Assembly: GCA_013821425.1 (NCBI GenBank)
Contig: JACDGV010000002.1
Span: forward strand, 124,001 to 188,000
From: Nitrosospira sp.
GTDB taxonomy: Bacteria > Pseudomonadota > Gammaproteobacteria > Burkholderiales > Nitrosomonadaceae
Direction of reading: 5' to 3'
Length of the DNA: 64,000 nucleotides
Of this stretch, positions 8,456 to 17,764 are shown one piece after another. The notes under the pieces were generated by a model. That model did no database searches. It was not told where the DNA came from and saw nothing but the letters and a program-made list of their open reading frames with translations. Numbering within the stretch: the stretch's first letter is position 1; each line of letters opens with the position of its first letter. The translations under genes were made by a program, and so were the position numbers.

Positions 8456-8869
8456 ATGAGCATACAACTCTATGGACGCTGGAATCTCCGCATCACCCAG
8501 GCGATTCACAACTGGGAGAATCGCTTCCGTATCGAGGGTGCGACCGCGGGCAGTGGCACTTATCCGCCCACCGTCGGTTTTGATGTCGTTGCTGATGGTG
8601 CAAGCTGGTCGTTGATCGCGGAATATCGGGAGTCTGATGCTGATAGCTGGAAACCCTCGGAGATGATGATCGACCGAGGAGTCGAGCGGGTGGATATCGC
8701 AGCCGTGATCGGTGCCGAGGATCCGCTCCCTTCCCGTGACCTCGAGGACATCCAGTGGGAAGATACCTCGGCGGCACGATGCTGGAGATCGCTTACCGGC
8801 CGAGGCGGCCGGTCAGGCCTTTCAGGCCTCCATCGCAATCACGGCAGCGGCTCAATCCCGCCCTCTTGA
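8456..8869 (+). CDS. unknown protein, first gene of the GC-rich foreign operon, probably frameshifted
   Basis: I do not recognise this protein. The ATG at 8456 (GGAG 11 bases upstream) opens 137 codons: MSIQLYGRWNLRI..., then TYPPTVGFDVVADGASWSLI and AEYRESDADSW, which reads like a small beta-rich domain. The reading frame looks right to about codon 105 (LEDIQWED). Beyond about 8772 a -1 frame has the high third-position GC of the operon (starting MLEIAYRPRRPV) and ends at TGA 8881-8883, overlapping the next gene's ATG as ATGA. So either a 1-base deletion (real or a sequencing error) or a -1 recoding event separates the two parts. The intact form would be about 142 residues and coupled to the next gene. 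Confidence 0.6.
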   Translation: MSIQLYGRWNLRITQAIHNWENRFRIEGATAGSGTYPPTVGFDVVADGASWSLIAEYRESDADSWKPSEMMIDRGVERVDIAAVIGAEDPLPSRDLEDIQWEDTSAARCWRSLTGRGGRSGLSGLHRNHGSGSIPPS

Positions 8870-8879
8870 AGCTGGAGGT

Positions 8880-11800
8880 ATGATGGTCACCCAGTTCAAC
8901 GACGTGCTTATGCAAAGAGTTCTGGCCGCCGGCGCGGACGATGCCGGCAGCGAGAGCATCGAGCCAGGCAAGCCGGGCTTCATCGCCGAGCTGGCGCTCG
9001 ATTGGTTGAACGGTTTAGCCGTCGGCAAACGCCTGTCTTCCTCACCGCTGATCAAGGTGATCGCCAAGGACGAGGAGGAAGGGACGATCACCTTCCTCAT
9101 CCGCGGCCGGATGAAGATCAACAAGGGCCGCTACTCGCCGTTCGTGCGGATCGAGGTCCGGCTCCTCACGACTCAACTGGGGGTCGACGCGGTCGCCACC
9201 TTCATCGCCGAGCTCAAGATCGTCGAGAGCGAGGCGGCGCCCGTCACCGAGGTACGCATGGGACTCGGCTACGACGGGCTGATCTTCTCGGGTCGCGGCG
9301 CAGCGCGGGTCACGCCCATCGGCTTCGGTCTCGACATCTTCCTCGGCGGGCTGAGCGACCGTGGCCTGATGATCGGCATCGACGTGTTCCTGCCGGTGCC
9401 CATCCCGCTCGGGCCGAGCGGCCTCGGCCTGAACGGCATCGGCGGCGACTATGCGCATAACTTCAAGCCGCGGCTCGAGTCCGGTCTCGAAGCCGAAGGA
9501 CCCATCCTCGATCTGGAGACGGGGGACACTCCACCCGAGGAGCCGGTCGAAGCCGTCCAGAACCCCACTGCGATCCACTATATCCAATGGGCGCGTAATC
9601 CGGACGAAGCACTCGACCGCTGGGTGGAGGCGCCGCCGGATGAGACCGCCATCGGCATCGGCGTGCGCGCCTACGTGAGCGACGTGGCCTCGGCCGGGAA
9701 CCTGCTGCAGATCGGGCCCGCGGGCTTCGCGGTCTTCACACCGGGGGCGGTCATCATCCTCGGCGGCGAGGGCAAGCTCCTCAACGCCGACACGATCGGC
9801 TTCGAGGCCTTCGCGGTGATCGACGCCGCAAGCGGCAGCTTCGCGCTTGGCGGCGGAGTCGAGGTCAAGATCCCCTCGTCGGGCGCCCTGATCGAGCTGG
9901 TGGGCAAGTTCGATTCCTTCTTCTCCCGCTCCGACCCCACCAGTTGGTTCATCTCGCTCGGTACCGAGCGAGACCCCAACCGCGCCAAGTTCCTCGTCAC
10001 CTTCTCCGCCAAGACCTATTTCGAGCTCAATCACTTTCGGGTCGCATTCGGCGTAGAGCTGCAGTGGAAGGAAGGCATCAAGCTCGCGAGCATCTTCGAG
10101 GTCTTCATCCTTGGCGGCGGCGGGTTGCGGGCGCTTATCGGGTGGAACCCCCGCCAGCTCGCCGGCGCCCTGAAGCTATTCGCCGAGGCGGGCATCAAGA
10201 TCCTCAAGATCACGCTGTCCGCCAAGCTCAACGTCGAGGTCTGGGGGCATGTGCCCCAGCCCCGCATCCTCGAAGCGACGACGACGATCACGCTGAACCT
10301 GCCGTGGCCGATTCCCGACGCCAAGATCAAGATCAAGCTCCCGCGCGAGAAGGACGACATCGCGCCGGAGGTCAAGGTGCCCTTCCGGGAGGGCGAGAAC
10401 ATCCGCACCGGAGCGCTTCATGCGCTGAGCGGCCGCCAGTGGGACCTAGTGGAGCCGAGCGCCAACGCCGTCGACCAGCCGTGGCCGGACGTGCATATCG
10501 TAGTCCACTTCTCCCGCCGCGTGACCGACGAGACCGGCAAGGTCCTGGGCGCTGCGGTCGCGGCCGAGAACAATGGCGGCTACGACGTCTTCCACAGGCT
10601 GACCACGCTCGAGCTGACGGACGTCACCAATGGCGTTCCGATCGAGGACATCCAGGCTGTCTGGGCCGAAAGTCCGGACGGCGAGACCGCGCAGCTGCAC
10701 GTGCTCGCGCAGGACCCCTATTCCTGGCTGTTCTGGAACGAGAGCGTTTCGAGCGCGATCGAGATACCTGAACCGAAGACCGTGCTGCAGCTGTTCGGAC
10801 TGGGTGAAGACGCGATGTTCGAGACGCCGCGCCGCTTCGGGAAGGTCGAGATGGCGCCGGCCGAAGCGGCGACGCTCAGCAACGCCTACTCCTTCGCGCT
10901 CCCCCGCCGGACCATCGCCTGCCCGGACATGACGCTGCTGCTGCGCACGCCCGGCGGCCAGCCGATCTTTGCCGACCAGTTCCGCTTCTACGTAATCGAA
11001 CATCGGACGGTGCCCACGACACAGGCGTTCGTAAGCCTGCCGGACATGCCCTTCCCGGCGATACCGACATCATTCACCGAGATTTTCCCCGACCTCTATC
11101 TCGTCGGCTATCAGGTCACGATTTCGGCCGGAACCGCGATCGACAAGGTGCGGCTCGTCAGTCAGGCCGTTGCAGCGGGCGTCGTCCAGGAAATCGTCCT
11201 CTACGGCGTCCTCTTCCGCGAGGTGCCGGTGCCGTCCCAGACCTGCCAGGAGCGGGTGATCCTGACGCCTGGCCGCTACCGGCTCGATCTCGCTGGCACC
11301 ACGAGCGCGGTATCGGTCGACGGAAATGCCGAGCCCGAACCGCTCGATTGGTCGCTGGCCCGGGAGTTCGAGGTCGTCTTCCCATACTCACTGCGGCCAT
11401 ATCTGCGCGACACGACCGTGGGCGACAGCCGGCTCTTCCGCGACGCCGCTTTCCGCTGGGACCCGACGCTCTACGGTATCGGCTTCCCCGCCTACCGCGG
11501 CTATCTCCCCGCCGTCAGGTTCATCGTCCCCTACCTCTCAGCGATGTTCCCGACGCTGCGCTTTCACCTCGCCTATGAGGAGGAAGGCGGCCCCGTCTAC
11601 AGCTTCACGGCGGAGCCGGGACCGACCGCCGGCGGCGAGAACAGCCTGCTGGAACCTACTGAGGACTTCCTCGACTGGGTGGGCTGCCCGATCGAGAGTG
11701 ACGAGGAGCTTCTCGCGCCCGAACCGCTACCGCAGGCGGGTAGCGCTGAGGTGCGCCTCATCTTCGACGCTCCCGACGGTCAATCGACCGTGCTGGACAG

Positions 11801-12923
11801 CTGGAACTGCGTGGTCTCGCGCTTCCTCGGCTTTGCCGAACAGATGGCGCTCGGTCAGACGACGCTCAGGCAGATCTACGACGCCGACGGGCCGCACACG
11901 ATCTCGCCCTGCCTCACGCCCGGCAACCTCGGCTTTGCGAACCGGCGCAGCATCGGGGGAGGGCGGCTCGATCCGCCAGTGTTCACGGCGACTCCGGTCT
12001 TGCCGCTGCCCGGCCCCGGGCCGCTTCTCCCCGCCGACTTCCCCATCGGCGGCAACCCGCCTTTCCCGGAAGAGCTGGACGAGCCGCCGCTTAACTGGCG
12101 CCTCCCGGGCGCTATCGCTGCACATCTCGAGGATGACAGCGTGCCGCTCCCGGTCGCCTTCGCCCGGTTCGCTGTCGATAGCGGAGTAGTGTTCAGCGAT
12201 CTGCCGGGCAACCCGATGTTCGGCCTTGCCAACCCCGTCGAGGAGACGGTGGTCGAGGGCATCGCCGATGCTTCGGGCCGGCTCTTCGCCATCTGGCTGC
12301 GCACCCCCGAGCCGGTCGACTGGCGCCGCTGCACGGCATCGCTTCGCATCCGCCACTTGGTCGACGACGACGGCTGTTCGCAGGACTACGCCTATCGCCG
12401 GCCGATGGACCTCACCATCGAGGTGCTGCCCGGCCCCGATGCGAGCTCGGCTTTCCTGGTCGGAAGCCTTGGCAACATCCGGACGCGGCTGCCTCGCGGC
12501 GAATATGAGCTCGTCCTGTCCTTCGATCCGGCGGCGGCCGACCTGCCGCGGCTGCGTCCCGGCCCGGCGATCATAGGTCCGAAGGAGACGGTCATGCTCA
12601 AGTTTCTCCAGGTGAGCGGACTCACCTGGCCGCTGCCGAATGCTGCCGTCGCCGTGCCTGCCCACATGCTCGCGCAGGTGTTGGCCGCCGCCGAGCGCAG
12701 CCAGCCCGGCATCATGGCGCTCGCGGCAAGTGCCCTTGAGGAGAGGGCAGACCTGGGGTTCGCTGCACTGAGCGGCTCATCTGGGCGCACATCCGCACCG
12801 CCTGCGCCGCTCGTGCCGCGCCTCGCCGAGCGCCGTGCGAGCGCGGCGGGTCGCTCGCCGGGGCGCCCGCGGCTGCAGGTGAAACCAGCCGAACGTCTCG
12901 CAGACGCGAGCCACCCGGCCTGA
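8880..12923 (+). CDS. large beta-rich protein of unknown function (1347 aa), perhaps DUF6603-like
   Basis: Core gene of the foreign operon. The ATG at 8880 is preceded by GGAGG and overlaps the previous stop; an open frame extends upstream to 8712 but with poorer codon bias. No signal peptide and no membrane helices. Residues about 80-470 are Gly-rich amphipathic strands (GLGYDGLIFSGRG, IGFGLDIFLGGL, GPAGFAVFTPGAVIILGGEG, FALGGGVEVKIPSSGALIEL, LNLPWPIPDAKIKIKLP). The middle looks like stacked beta domains with few cysteines, and the last 80 residues are Pro/Arg-rich and probably disordered. The strand pattern reminds me of the DUF6603 family, but I could not test this. GC and third-position GC are far above flanking genes, so it was acquired by transfer. 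Confidence 0.8.
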   Translation: MMVTQFNDVLMQRVLAAGADDAGSESIEPGKPGFIAELALDWLNGLAVGKRLSSSPLIKVIAKDEEEGTITFLIRGRMKINKGRYSPFVRIEVRLLTTQLGVDAVATFIAELKIVESEAAPVTEVRMGLGYDGLIFSGRGAARVTPIGFGLDIFLGGLSDRGLMIGIDVFLPVPIPLGPSGLGLNGIGGDYAHNFKPRLESGLEAEGPILDLETGDTPPEEPVEAVQNPTAIHYIQWARNPDEALDRWVEAPPDETAIGIGVRAYVSDVASAGNLLQIGPAGFAVFTPGAVIILGGEGKLLNADTIGFEAFAVIDAASGSFALGGGVEVKIPSSGALIELVGKFDSFFSRSDPTSWFISLGTERDPNRAKFLVTFSAKTYFELNHFRVAFGVELQWKEGIKLASIFEVFILGGGGLRALIGWNPRQLAGALKLFAEAGIKILKITLSAKLNVEVWGHVPQPRILEATTTITLNLPWPIPDAKIKIKLPREKDDIAPEVKVPFREGENIRTGALHALSGRQWDLVEPSANAVDQPWPDVHIVVHFSRRVTDETGKVLGAAVAAENNGGYDVFHRLTTLELTDVTNGVPIEDIQAVWAESPDGETAQLHVLAQDPYSWLFWNESVSSAIEIPEPKTVLQLFGLGEDAMFETPRRFGKVEMAPAEAATLSNAYSFALPRRTIACPDMTLLLRTPGGQPIFADQFRFYVIEHRTVPTTQAFVSLPDMPFPAIPTSFTEIFPDLYLVGYQVTISAGTAIDKVRLVSQAVAAGVVQEIVLYGVLFREVPVPSQTCQERVILTPGRYRLDLAGTTSAVSVDGNAEPEPLDWSLAREFEVVFPYSLRPYLRDTTVGDSRLFRDAAFRWDPTLYGIGFPAYRGYLPAVRFIVPYLSAMFPTLRFHLAYEEEGGPVYSFTAEPGPTAGGENSLLEPTEDFLDWVGCPIESDEELLAPEPLPQAGSAEVRLIFDAPDGQSTVLDSWNCVVSRFLGFAEQMALGQTTLRQIYDADGPHTISPCLTPGNLGFANRRSIGGGRLDPPVFTATPVLPLPGPGPLLPADFPIGGNPPFPEELDEPPLNWRLPGAIAAHLEDDSVPLPVAFARFAVDSGVVFSDLPGNPMFGLANPVEETVVEGIADASGRLFAIWLRTPEPVDWRRCTASLRIRHLVDDDGCSQDYAYRRPMDLTIEVLPGPDASSAFLVGSLGNIRTRLPRGEYELVLSFDPAAADLPRLRPGPAIIGPKETVMLKFLQVSGLTWPLPNAAVAVPAHMLAQVLAAAERSQPGIMALAASALEERADLGFAALSGSSGRTSAPPAPLVPRLAERRASAAGRSPGRPRLQVKPAERLADASHPA

Positions 12924-12939
12924 GTAGGAGGAGAACCCG

Positions 12940-15168
12940 ATGCCTATCTTCCTGTCGGCGCTCGGTTGGGTCACGGAGGCGCCCGAGGGCAACCGGCTGC
13001 GCTGGTCCGTGCCGGTCGATGAAGTGGTGGACGGCGCCTTTCGCGGTCTCCCCGTCTCCATCGTCGTCGAGCGGTCGCTGCTACCGCTGACGAGCTTCGG
13101 CGACACGACTTTCTTCAACACGCCAAGCTGGCCGATCCCGCTCGACTGGTGGGAGACGCTCGGCGATCTTCCGGTCGGCTTCGCGCTGGCGGTCCGTCTC
13201 GCCCTGCCGAAGCCGGTCCAGGCGATCCGGTTCATCTATCAGGGGCCAGAAAACAGGGCGCGCATCTTCTCGTCTGCGGGCGAGGTGCTGATGATCCGCA
13301 CGCTCATGCCCGGCCAGATCGTGCTGGTCGAAGGCACCGAGATCGCCGAGTTGGAGTTCCTGATCGGCGGCGCGACCCTGCTGCAGACTTCCATCCTCGA
13401 CCTCTTCGCCGGACATGACGCAGGCGTGAACTTTGAGCAGATCGCGGTGTTGAACCCGCGGGCGACTGCAACCATGGACCTCGTTACGGTCGAGGCGCGT
13501 CTCTCCGGACCGTCCGAGATCGACCCGGAGCAATGGGCCGCGTTCCAGGCCGAGATCGCGGCAGCCGCGATCGCAAGCCTCCCCGATGTCACAGAGCCCG
13601 CGTTCGCCGGTATCGAGAGGTGGGCGCAGTTCAGCGCATTGCTTGCCGTGCGTTGGCGCTACTCCCTTCTCTATGGATTTGGCTTTCTCGACGGACCGGA
13701 GGCTGGTCCTGGCACTGCCGCGGACAACATAGCGTCCGACTTGCTGCTCCAGGAGATGCCGACACGGCCGGTCATCTACCGCGTCCGCTGTCGCTTCGAG
13801 GATGGCAGCCTCCAGATCAGCAACCCGATTGTCGTGCCTCCCATGCCGGCCAGTCCCCTGGCGCCGCCGCAGGACCTCGCCTACGAGGGGCCTCGCGTGC
13901 GTCTGTTCGAGGGCGACGAGTATCTCTCCGAGGCGCAGCTGACTCTCGGCGCGAACGATCGGCGGGTCCGTGGCGTAGAAACCGAGGAGGAATTTGGACC
14001 GAGCCCCATTCTTGCCACCGCGGCCATCCCCAAGACCTATCTCTTCCAGAGCTGGGAGCCGACCGACAGCAATCAGCGGATGCGGATCAACCGCGTCGCG
14101 ACGTTGCCCTTCTATGATCTCCCGGTAAGCTGCCGAGCGCGGAGCCTCGACATCTGGGACCGGACGAGCGCGTGGAGCATGCAGACGCCGCCGGTTCTGC
14201 CGGTGTTCGAGCATAGCCCGCTGCCACCGACGCTCCTCGACGCGCGGCTGAAGGACGGATTGGTCACGGTTTTCCCCAATTCGCCCGGCAACAGCTTCGC
14301 CGGCTGGGAACCGGATCACGCGGCGGCGAACACGCCGGGCACGGTGCTTGAGGTCATGCAGCGCATCAGCGAGCCGGCGATCGTCGAGATCTCGCTCGGG
14401 CAATCCGAGTTCGTGAGCTCCGTCCAAGGCGATCGGTTCGAGCTCTTCCGGGCGCCTTTCCTGGCGTCGCTCGCCAACCCGGAACGTTTCGAGGGCGGTT
14501 ACCTCATCGCCGCAGGGATGCGCGCCACCATTCGGGAGATCGACGCCAGCAGCGTTGCCTTCTCGCCCATTCCGGACGGCGCCGATACTACGGCGATGCC
14601 GGGCGCGGGTACGGCGCGCCTGCAGCAGGCCCCGAACCATCCCGATCTTTTCGCGCCTGTCACGAGCTTCGACGTGAACGGCGTGCCGGATCAGATCGTC
14701 CTCGCCCCCGGGGCACCGGACCCAGTGGGCGCAGCCAAGACCATCTACTACGCACTCCGCGTCGACATGGGGATCGTGACCGGGGGGCTCGGCAACATGG
14801 TCGGTGTCATCCGGCACCCGGATCGGCCATCCACGCCCCCGCCGTTTTCGGTTGAGGTGCTCGGCGTCGATTTCTACAATCGCACCATGATCCGCATTCG
14901 CTTCGCCGAGGAGGCAAACGACGGCCCCTTCGTCGTCACTTGGGCGGACGGGATCATCGACGCGGCCGCCTATCATGATGCGGCGATCGAAGGCGACTAC
15001 GGGCCACAGATGGCACTGCATGGGCTTGAGCTTTTCGAGAGCTTATCGCTGCCCGTCCAGACCACGCTCGAGCGCACCGTCACGTTCGGCGTACAGGCGA
15101 AGACTGAAGGCGGCTATGTTTCCGGCTATGTGCTCCTGTCGGTCGTCCTGCCCGTCTATCAGCCATGA
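12940..15168 (+). CDS. unknown 742-aa protein with Ig/FN3-like segments, third gene of the foreign operon
   Basis: I do not recognise this protein. It starts 16 bases after the previous stop with a strong ribosome site (aggagg) and shares the same very high GC. It opens MPIFLSALGWVTEAPEGNRL with no signal peptide. Several stretches read like Ig/fibronectin-type strands: GNRLRWSVPVDE near the start, a YRVRCRFEDGSLQISNP strand pair, and a domain boundary CRARSLDIWDRTSAWS followed by PLPPTLLDARLKDG. The C-terminus ends in hydrophobic strands (SGYVLLSVVLPVYQP). With the 1347-residue neighbour it probably forms one functional unit, perhaps a structural or surface assembly. Any function is speculative. 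Confidence 0.8.
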   Translation: MPIFLSALGWVTEAPEGNRLRWSVPVDEVVDGAFRGLPVSIVVERSLLPLTSFGDTTFFNTPSWPIPLDWWETLGDLPVGFALAVRLALPKPVQAIRFIYQGPENRARIFSSAGEVLMIRTLMPGQIVLVEGTEIAELEFLIGGATLLQTSILDLFAGHDAGVNFEQIAVLNPRATATMDLVTVEARLSGPSEIDPEQWAAFQAEIAAAAIASLPDVTEPAFAGIERWAQFSALLAVRWRYSLLYGFGFLDGPEAGPGTAADNIASDLLLQEMPTRPVIYRVRCRFEDGSLQISNPIVVPPMPASPLAPPQDLAYEGPRVRLFEGDEYLSEAQLTLGANDRRVRGVETEEEFGPSPILATAAIPKTYLFQSWEPTDSNQRMRINRVATLPFYDLPVSCRARSLDIWDRTSAWSMQTPPVLPVFEHSPLPPTLLDARLKDGLVTVFPNSPGNSFAGWEPDHAAANTPGTVLEVMQRISEPAIVEISLGQSEFVSSVQGDRFELFRAPFLASLANPERFEGGYLIAAGMRATIREIDASSVAFSPIPDGADTTAMPGAGTARLQQAPNHPDLFAPVTSFDVNGVPDQIVLAPGAPDPVGAAKTIYYALRVDMGIVTGGLGNMVGVIRHPDRPSTPPPFSVEVLGVDFYNRTMIRIRFAEEANDGPFVVTWADGIIDAAAYHDAAIEGDYGPQMALHGLELFESLSLPVQTTLERTVTFGVQAKTEGGYVSGYVLLSVVLPVYQP

Positions 15169-15219
15169 CGCCTGTCGACTGGCGCAGTCAGGCCGACCCG
15201 ATCGCCACAGGCTTGAAAA

Positions 15220-15954
15220 GGCTCTGTTGCAAAAAATAAGAAGGGTGGTGCACTATTGTGTTTTTCAGGGCAGATCATCAATGTCAGATTTCAAATGGCG
15301 TCATTTTCGTGGGGAGATGATTCTGGGTTGTGTCCGGTGGTATTGTAAATAAGGGATCAGCTATCGTGATCTGGCGGAAATAATGCTGGAACGTGGTCTT
15401 GCTGTAGATCACGCGACGCTCTACCGTTGGGTTCAGCATTACGCGCCGGAAATGGAAAAGCGCCTGCGGTGGTATTGGAAACCTTCCATGGGCTACAGTT
15501 GGCGAGTGGATGAAACCTACGTCAAAGTAAAAGGGGAATGGACGTATCTCTACCGGGCAGTTGATAAACAAGGCCATACGATTGATTTTTACCTCTCCCC
15601 AACGCGCAATACCCACGCCACCCAACGCTTCCTGGGGAAGGCCCTGAAATCCATGAAAACCCTGGGCGCACCCCGGCGCTATCAATACCGACAAGGCTCC
15701 GCCTTATGGTGCCTGCCATTACCGAATTAAAAGCGGAAGGAAAGTGCCCGCCGGACACCGTACACCGGCAGGTAAAATACTTGAACAATATTATCGAAGC
15801 CGATCACGGCAAGCTCAAACGCTTGATAAACCCGGTGCGGGGCTTTAAATCGATGAAAACCGCCTTATTGAAAGGCAATTCGATATCTATAGCGCATAAT
15901 CAATCAGATCAAGGGCACAGTTCTGGTTTGTCATTTTTTTTTTGCAACAGAGCC
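15220..15954 (+). mobile_element. IS6-family insertion sequence, decayed (about 735 bp)
   Basis: Bounded by 17-bp terminal inverted repeats: ggctctgttgcaaaaaa at 15220-15236 and its complement ending at 15954 (...gcaacagagcc). These match the IS26/IS6-type end GGnnCTGTTGCAAA. Length and internal transposase fit the family. No 8-bp target duplication is seen (cttgaaaa left, ataatagc right), which suggests rearrangement after insertion or entry by cointegration. It sits at the right end of the GC-rich operon. Confidence 0.9.
15281..15899 (+). pseudogene. IS6-family DDE transposase, inactivated
   Basis: Starts MSDFKWRHFRGEMILGCVRW at 15281, then meets an in-frame TAA at about 15350 before GISYRDLAEIMLERGL. 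The catalytic core is recognisable: VDHATLYRWVQHYAPE, WRVDETYVKVKGEWTYLYRA (first Asp of the DDE triad), then LSPTRNTHATQRFL. Frameshifts near 15675 and 15710 separate this from INTDKAPPYG and ITELKAEGKCPPDTVHRQ. The conserved RQVKYLNNIIEADHG follows, and the C-terminus after GFKSMKTA is lost. At least one stop and two frameshifts make it non-functional. Confidence 0.9.
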
Positions 15955-16050
15955 ATAATAGCCACTTTGGAAAAAAAGGGCGTTTATTTTTCCTATACGC
16001 TGCCGCATAATTTTCTGTTTTTCATGGCATTGAAGACGAGGAGGATCAAG

Positions 16051-16428
16051 ATGGGCAAGGTAACAAAACAAAAAGAAATGGTCAGCGTTAAGTGGTATCA
16101 GATCATAACGGTGCACACGGATGAAGGCGTCATCTTTCGCCGTTATCACCATTTGAGCAGCGAAGAGCAACGAAGAATCGATCTCGGTGTAGCGACCGCG
16201 TATCGAGAATTAATAAAAACCAGAGCGGCGGATACATCTGGCGATCTAGGCGCAGAGCCCACTGTTCAAGAACTTTCGTGCGGGATCGACGCTCACCATG
16301 GCGGGGGCGGAACGATAAGCGTTGGGTGCTCCCATGGATTCTACTGGTGCGTTGTGTCGATAAGTGGCGACGAGGGTATCTCTGCCCAGTGTGGGAAAGA
16401 CACACCGACGCCAGCAACACCGGGTTGA
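16051..16428 (+). CDS. hypothetical protein, low support
   Basis: An ATG at 16051 with a good ribosome site (gaggagg, 8 bases upstream) opens 125 codons. The first half is plausible protein (KWYQIITVHTDEGVIFRRYH, SSEEQRRIDLGVATAYRELI). The second half turns Gly/Cys-rich without pattern (HHGGGGTISVGC) and may be read-through into unrelated debris. I do not recognise a family. It lies between the dead IS6 element and the ParB fragment, so a relic of the imported segment is likely. Confidence 0.4.
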   Translation: MGKVTKQKEMVSVKWYQIITVHTDEGVIFRRYHHLSSEEQRRIDLGVATAYRELIKTRAADTSGDLGAEPTVQELSCGIDAHHGGGGTISVGCSHGFYWCVVSISGDEGISAQCGKDTPTPATPG

Positions 16429-16619
16429 TGTCAAAATGCTCCTCGCTGGATCAAGGTACTGACCCGCTTCGGCTTCATTCCAGCCACCTGATTCACCCGC
16501 CCCCACCAGCCGATGACTGTCAGAGTCAGGTCAGCGTTCGTCTTGAAGGCGGATTCTTTCACGTTAAAGCTGCTTGACCTATCGCCAGCCAGTAGCCAAT
16601 CAAAAGATAGATGAGCCGA

Positions 16620-16916
16620 TTACTGCTCCTGTGGTTTAGCCGCCTTAAAGTTATCCGGCAGCCAACGCAAGCCGGATAACGTCTGCTCCGCCTGCCGTAC
16701 CAAATCGCCTTTTTTGAGGCCACTCATGCTTTGCGCGTGTTGAGGCGAAACGGTTTCAGCTACGATCGTGAGAATCCGATCTTTGCTGACGTGAGAAAGG
16801 TAGCTGTCCGCTGTTGGCTCCCACCAGTCGGCCATGTCTAGATTCAACGCGTTCATCAGGCCTGAAACCTCCTTTGACGGGATATTCTCCCGTTCCGCCA
16901 CGGTATTGTGTCTGGC
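16620..16916 (-). pseudogene. C-terminal fragment of a plasmid-type ParB partition protein
   Basis: The reverse-strand frame, closed upstream by a stop at 16917-16919, reads ...AERENIPSKEVSGLMNALNL, then MADWWEPTADSYLSHVSK, DRILTIVAETVSP and LSGLRWLPDNFK. The W.PTADSY...VSKDRIL and GWLP-type ending are typical of the C-terminal part of ParB/RepB proteins encoded by plasmids and integrative elements. The nuclease and HTH domains that should precede it are absent. It is evidence that part of the 8.4-17.1 kb insert came from a plasmid or ICE. Confidence 0.75.
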
Positions 16917-17005
16917 TCACGAAAAGGAAAAAATCGTACGCGTAATAGGCGTTCCGTCTGGTTAAGACCAGAGATGGATTCGCATTAGGTCAGGAAAGGC
17001 CGGAA

Positions 17006-17764
17006 TTGGCCCTAAAGCATCTCGTATTTGAAGTCGGTTGGGGTGTGCTCCAACCGGACACAGGGCATGGCAGATCAAGTGCGGAGCGACTTGCGACGAC
17101 ATGCCAATCGCTTAGCGTACAAAAACGTCCGTTTCGTGAACTGACCCCTATTTACGCGGGCCGCCTCGACACCGGCCAATCCTGGCTGCATCTTGATGAC
17201 CTGACCGAAGCGTTGCTGCAAATCGTCATGCACCGGCATGAGCTCCCGCCGGAACTGCCACTGCTGCTTGGCGAAAGCGAAGTCATGGGTTTCGATGAAA
17301 TCCAGCGCGAACTTGGGCAGTTAATTCACGGTGAGGCATGGCGAACAATAGAAATACCCAAGCTGGTGGCGAAAACAGGTGCGTGGATGGAAAATGACAT
17401 CCTTCAAGAGGATCCTTTCGTCAAGCCATGGATGATCGATTCATCCGAGGATCATTACGAGCTGGATACGTCGCGCGCACGCGAGCTGCTAGGGTGGAAA
17501 CCGCGATTCAGCCTCCGTGAAACGCTGCCGAAAATGGTTGATGCACTTAAACGCGACCCCGTCTCTTTCTATGGCGGCAATAAGCTCAACGAAGCAAAAG
17601 TTGCGGCGCAAAACGTGACAGCCCCAAAGGGCGAGCACGAGGGCAATGACCCGGTTGGCGCGCACGAGATGATGCGCGAACACATGCTGGGCATGCGCAA
17701 GATGCACTTCGACATGCTGTGGGTGCAGCATTATCTCAATCTGCTGCTGGGCGCAATGGGCTAA
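17006..17764 (+). pseudogene. C-terminal part of the split SDR-epimerase running into the start of a VKOR-like domain
   Basis: From about 17110 the frame carries extended-SDR C-terminal features: YAGRLDTGQSWLHLDDLTEA, LIHGEAWRTIEIPKLVAKTG, PWMIDSSEDHYELDTSRA and ARELLGWKPRFSLRETLPK. Upstream of that the sequence does not look homologous, so the stated start is only the first ATG. After the SDR end (KRDPVSFYGGNKLNEAKV) it continues into HMLGMRKMHFDMLWVQHYLN, the start of the membrane protein that follows, and stops early at 17764. The Rossmann half sits at 8355. The gene is dead: split by an 8.7-kb insertion and missing its middle. Confidence 0.85.

Noticed and set aside
13081-15021. 646-codon open frame on the reverse strand across the third operon gene, and a 330-codon one at 9042-10034
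   Set aside because: Very high GC suppresses stops on the opposite strand. The forward genes have ribosome sites, coupling and coherent strand patterns; the reverse frames are Arg/His/Asp-rich and pattern-free.
15212-15962. 8-bp target duplication around the IS6 element
   Set aside because: Flanks cttgaaaa and ataatagc differ, so no duplication can be claimed.
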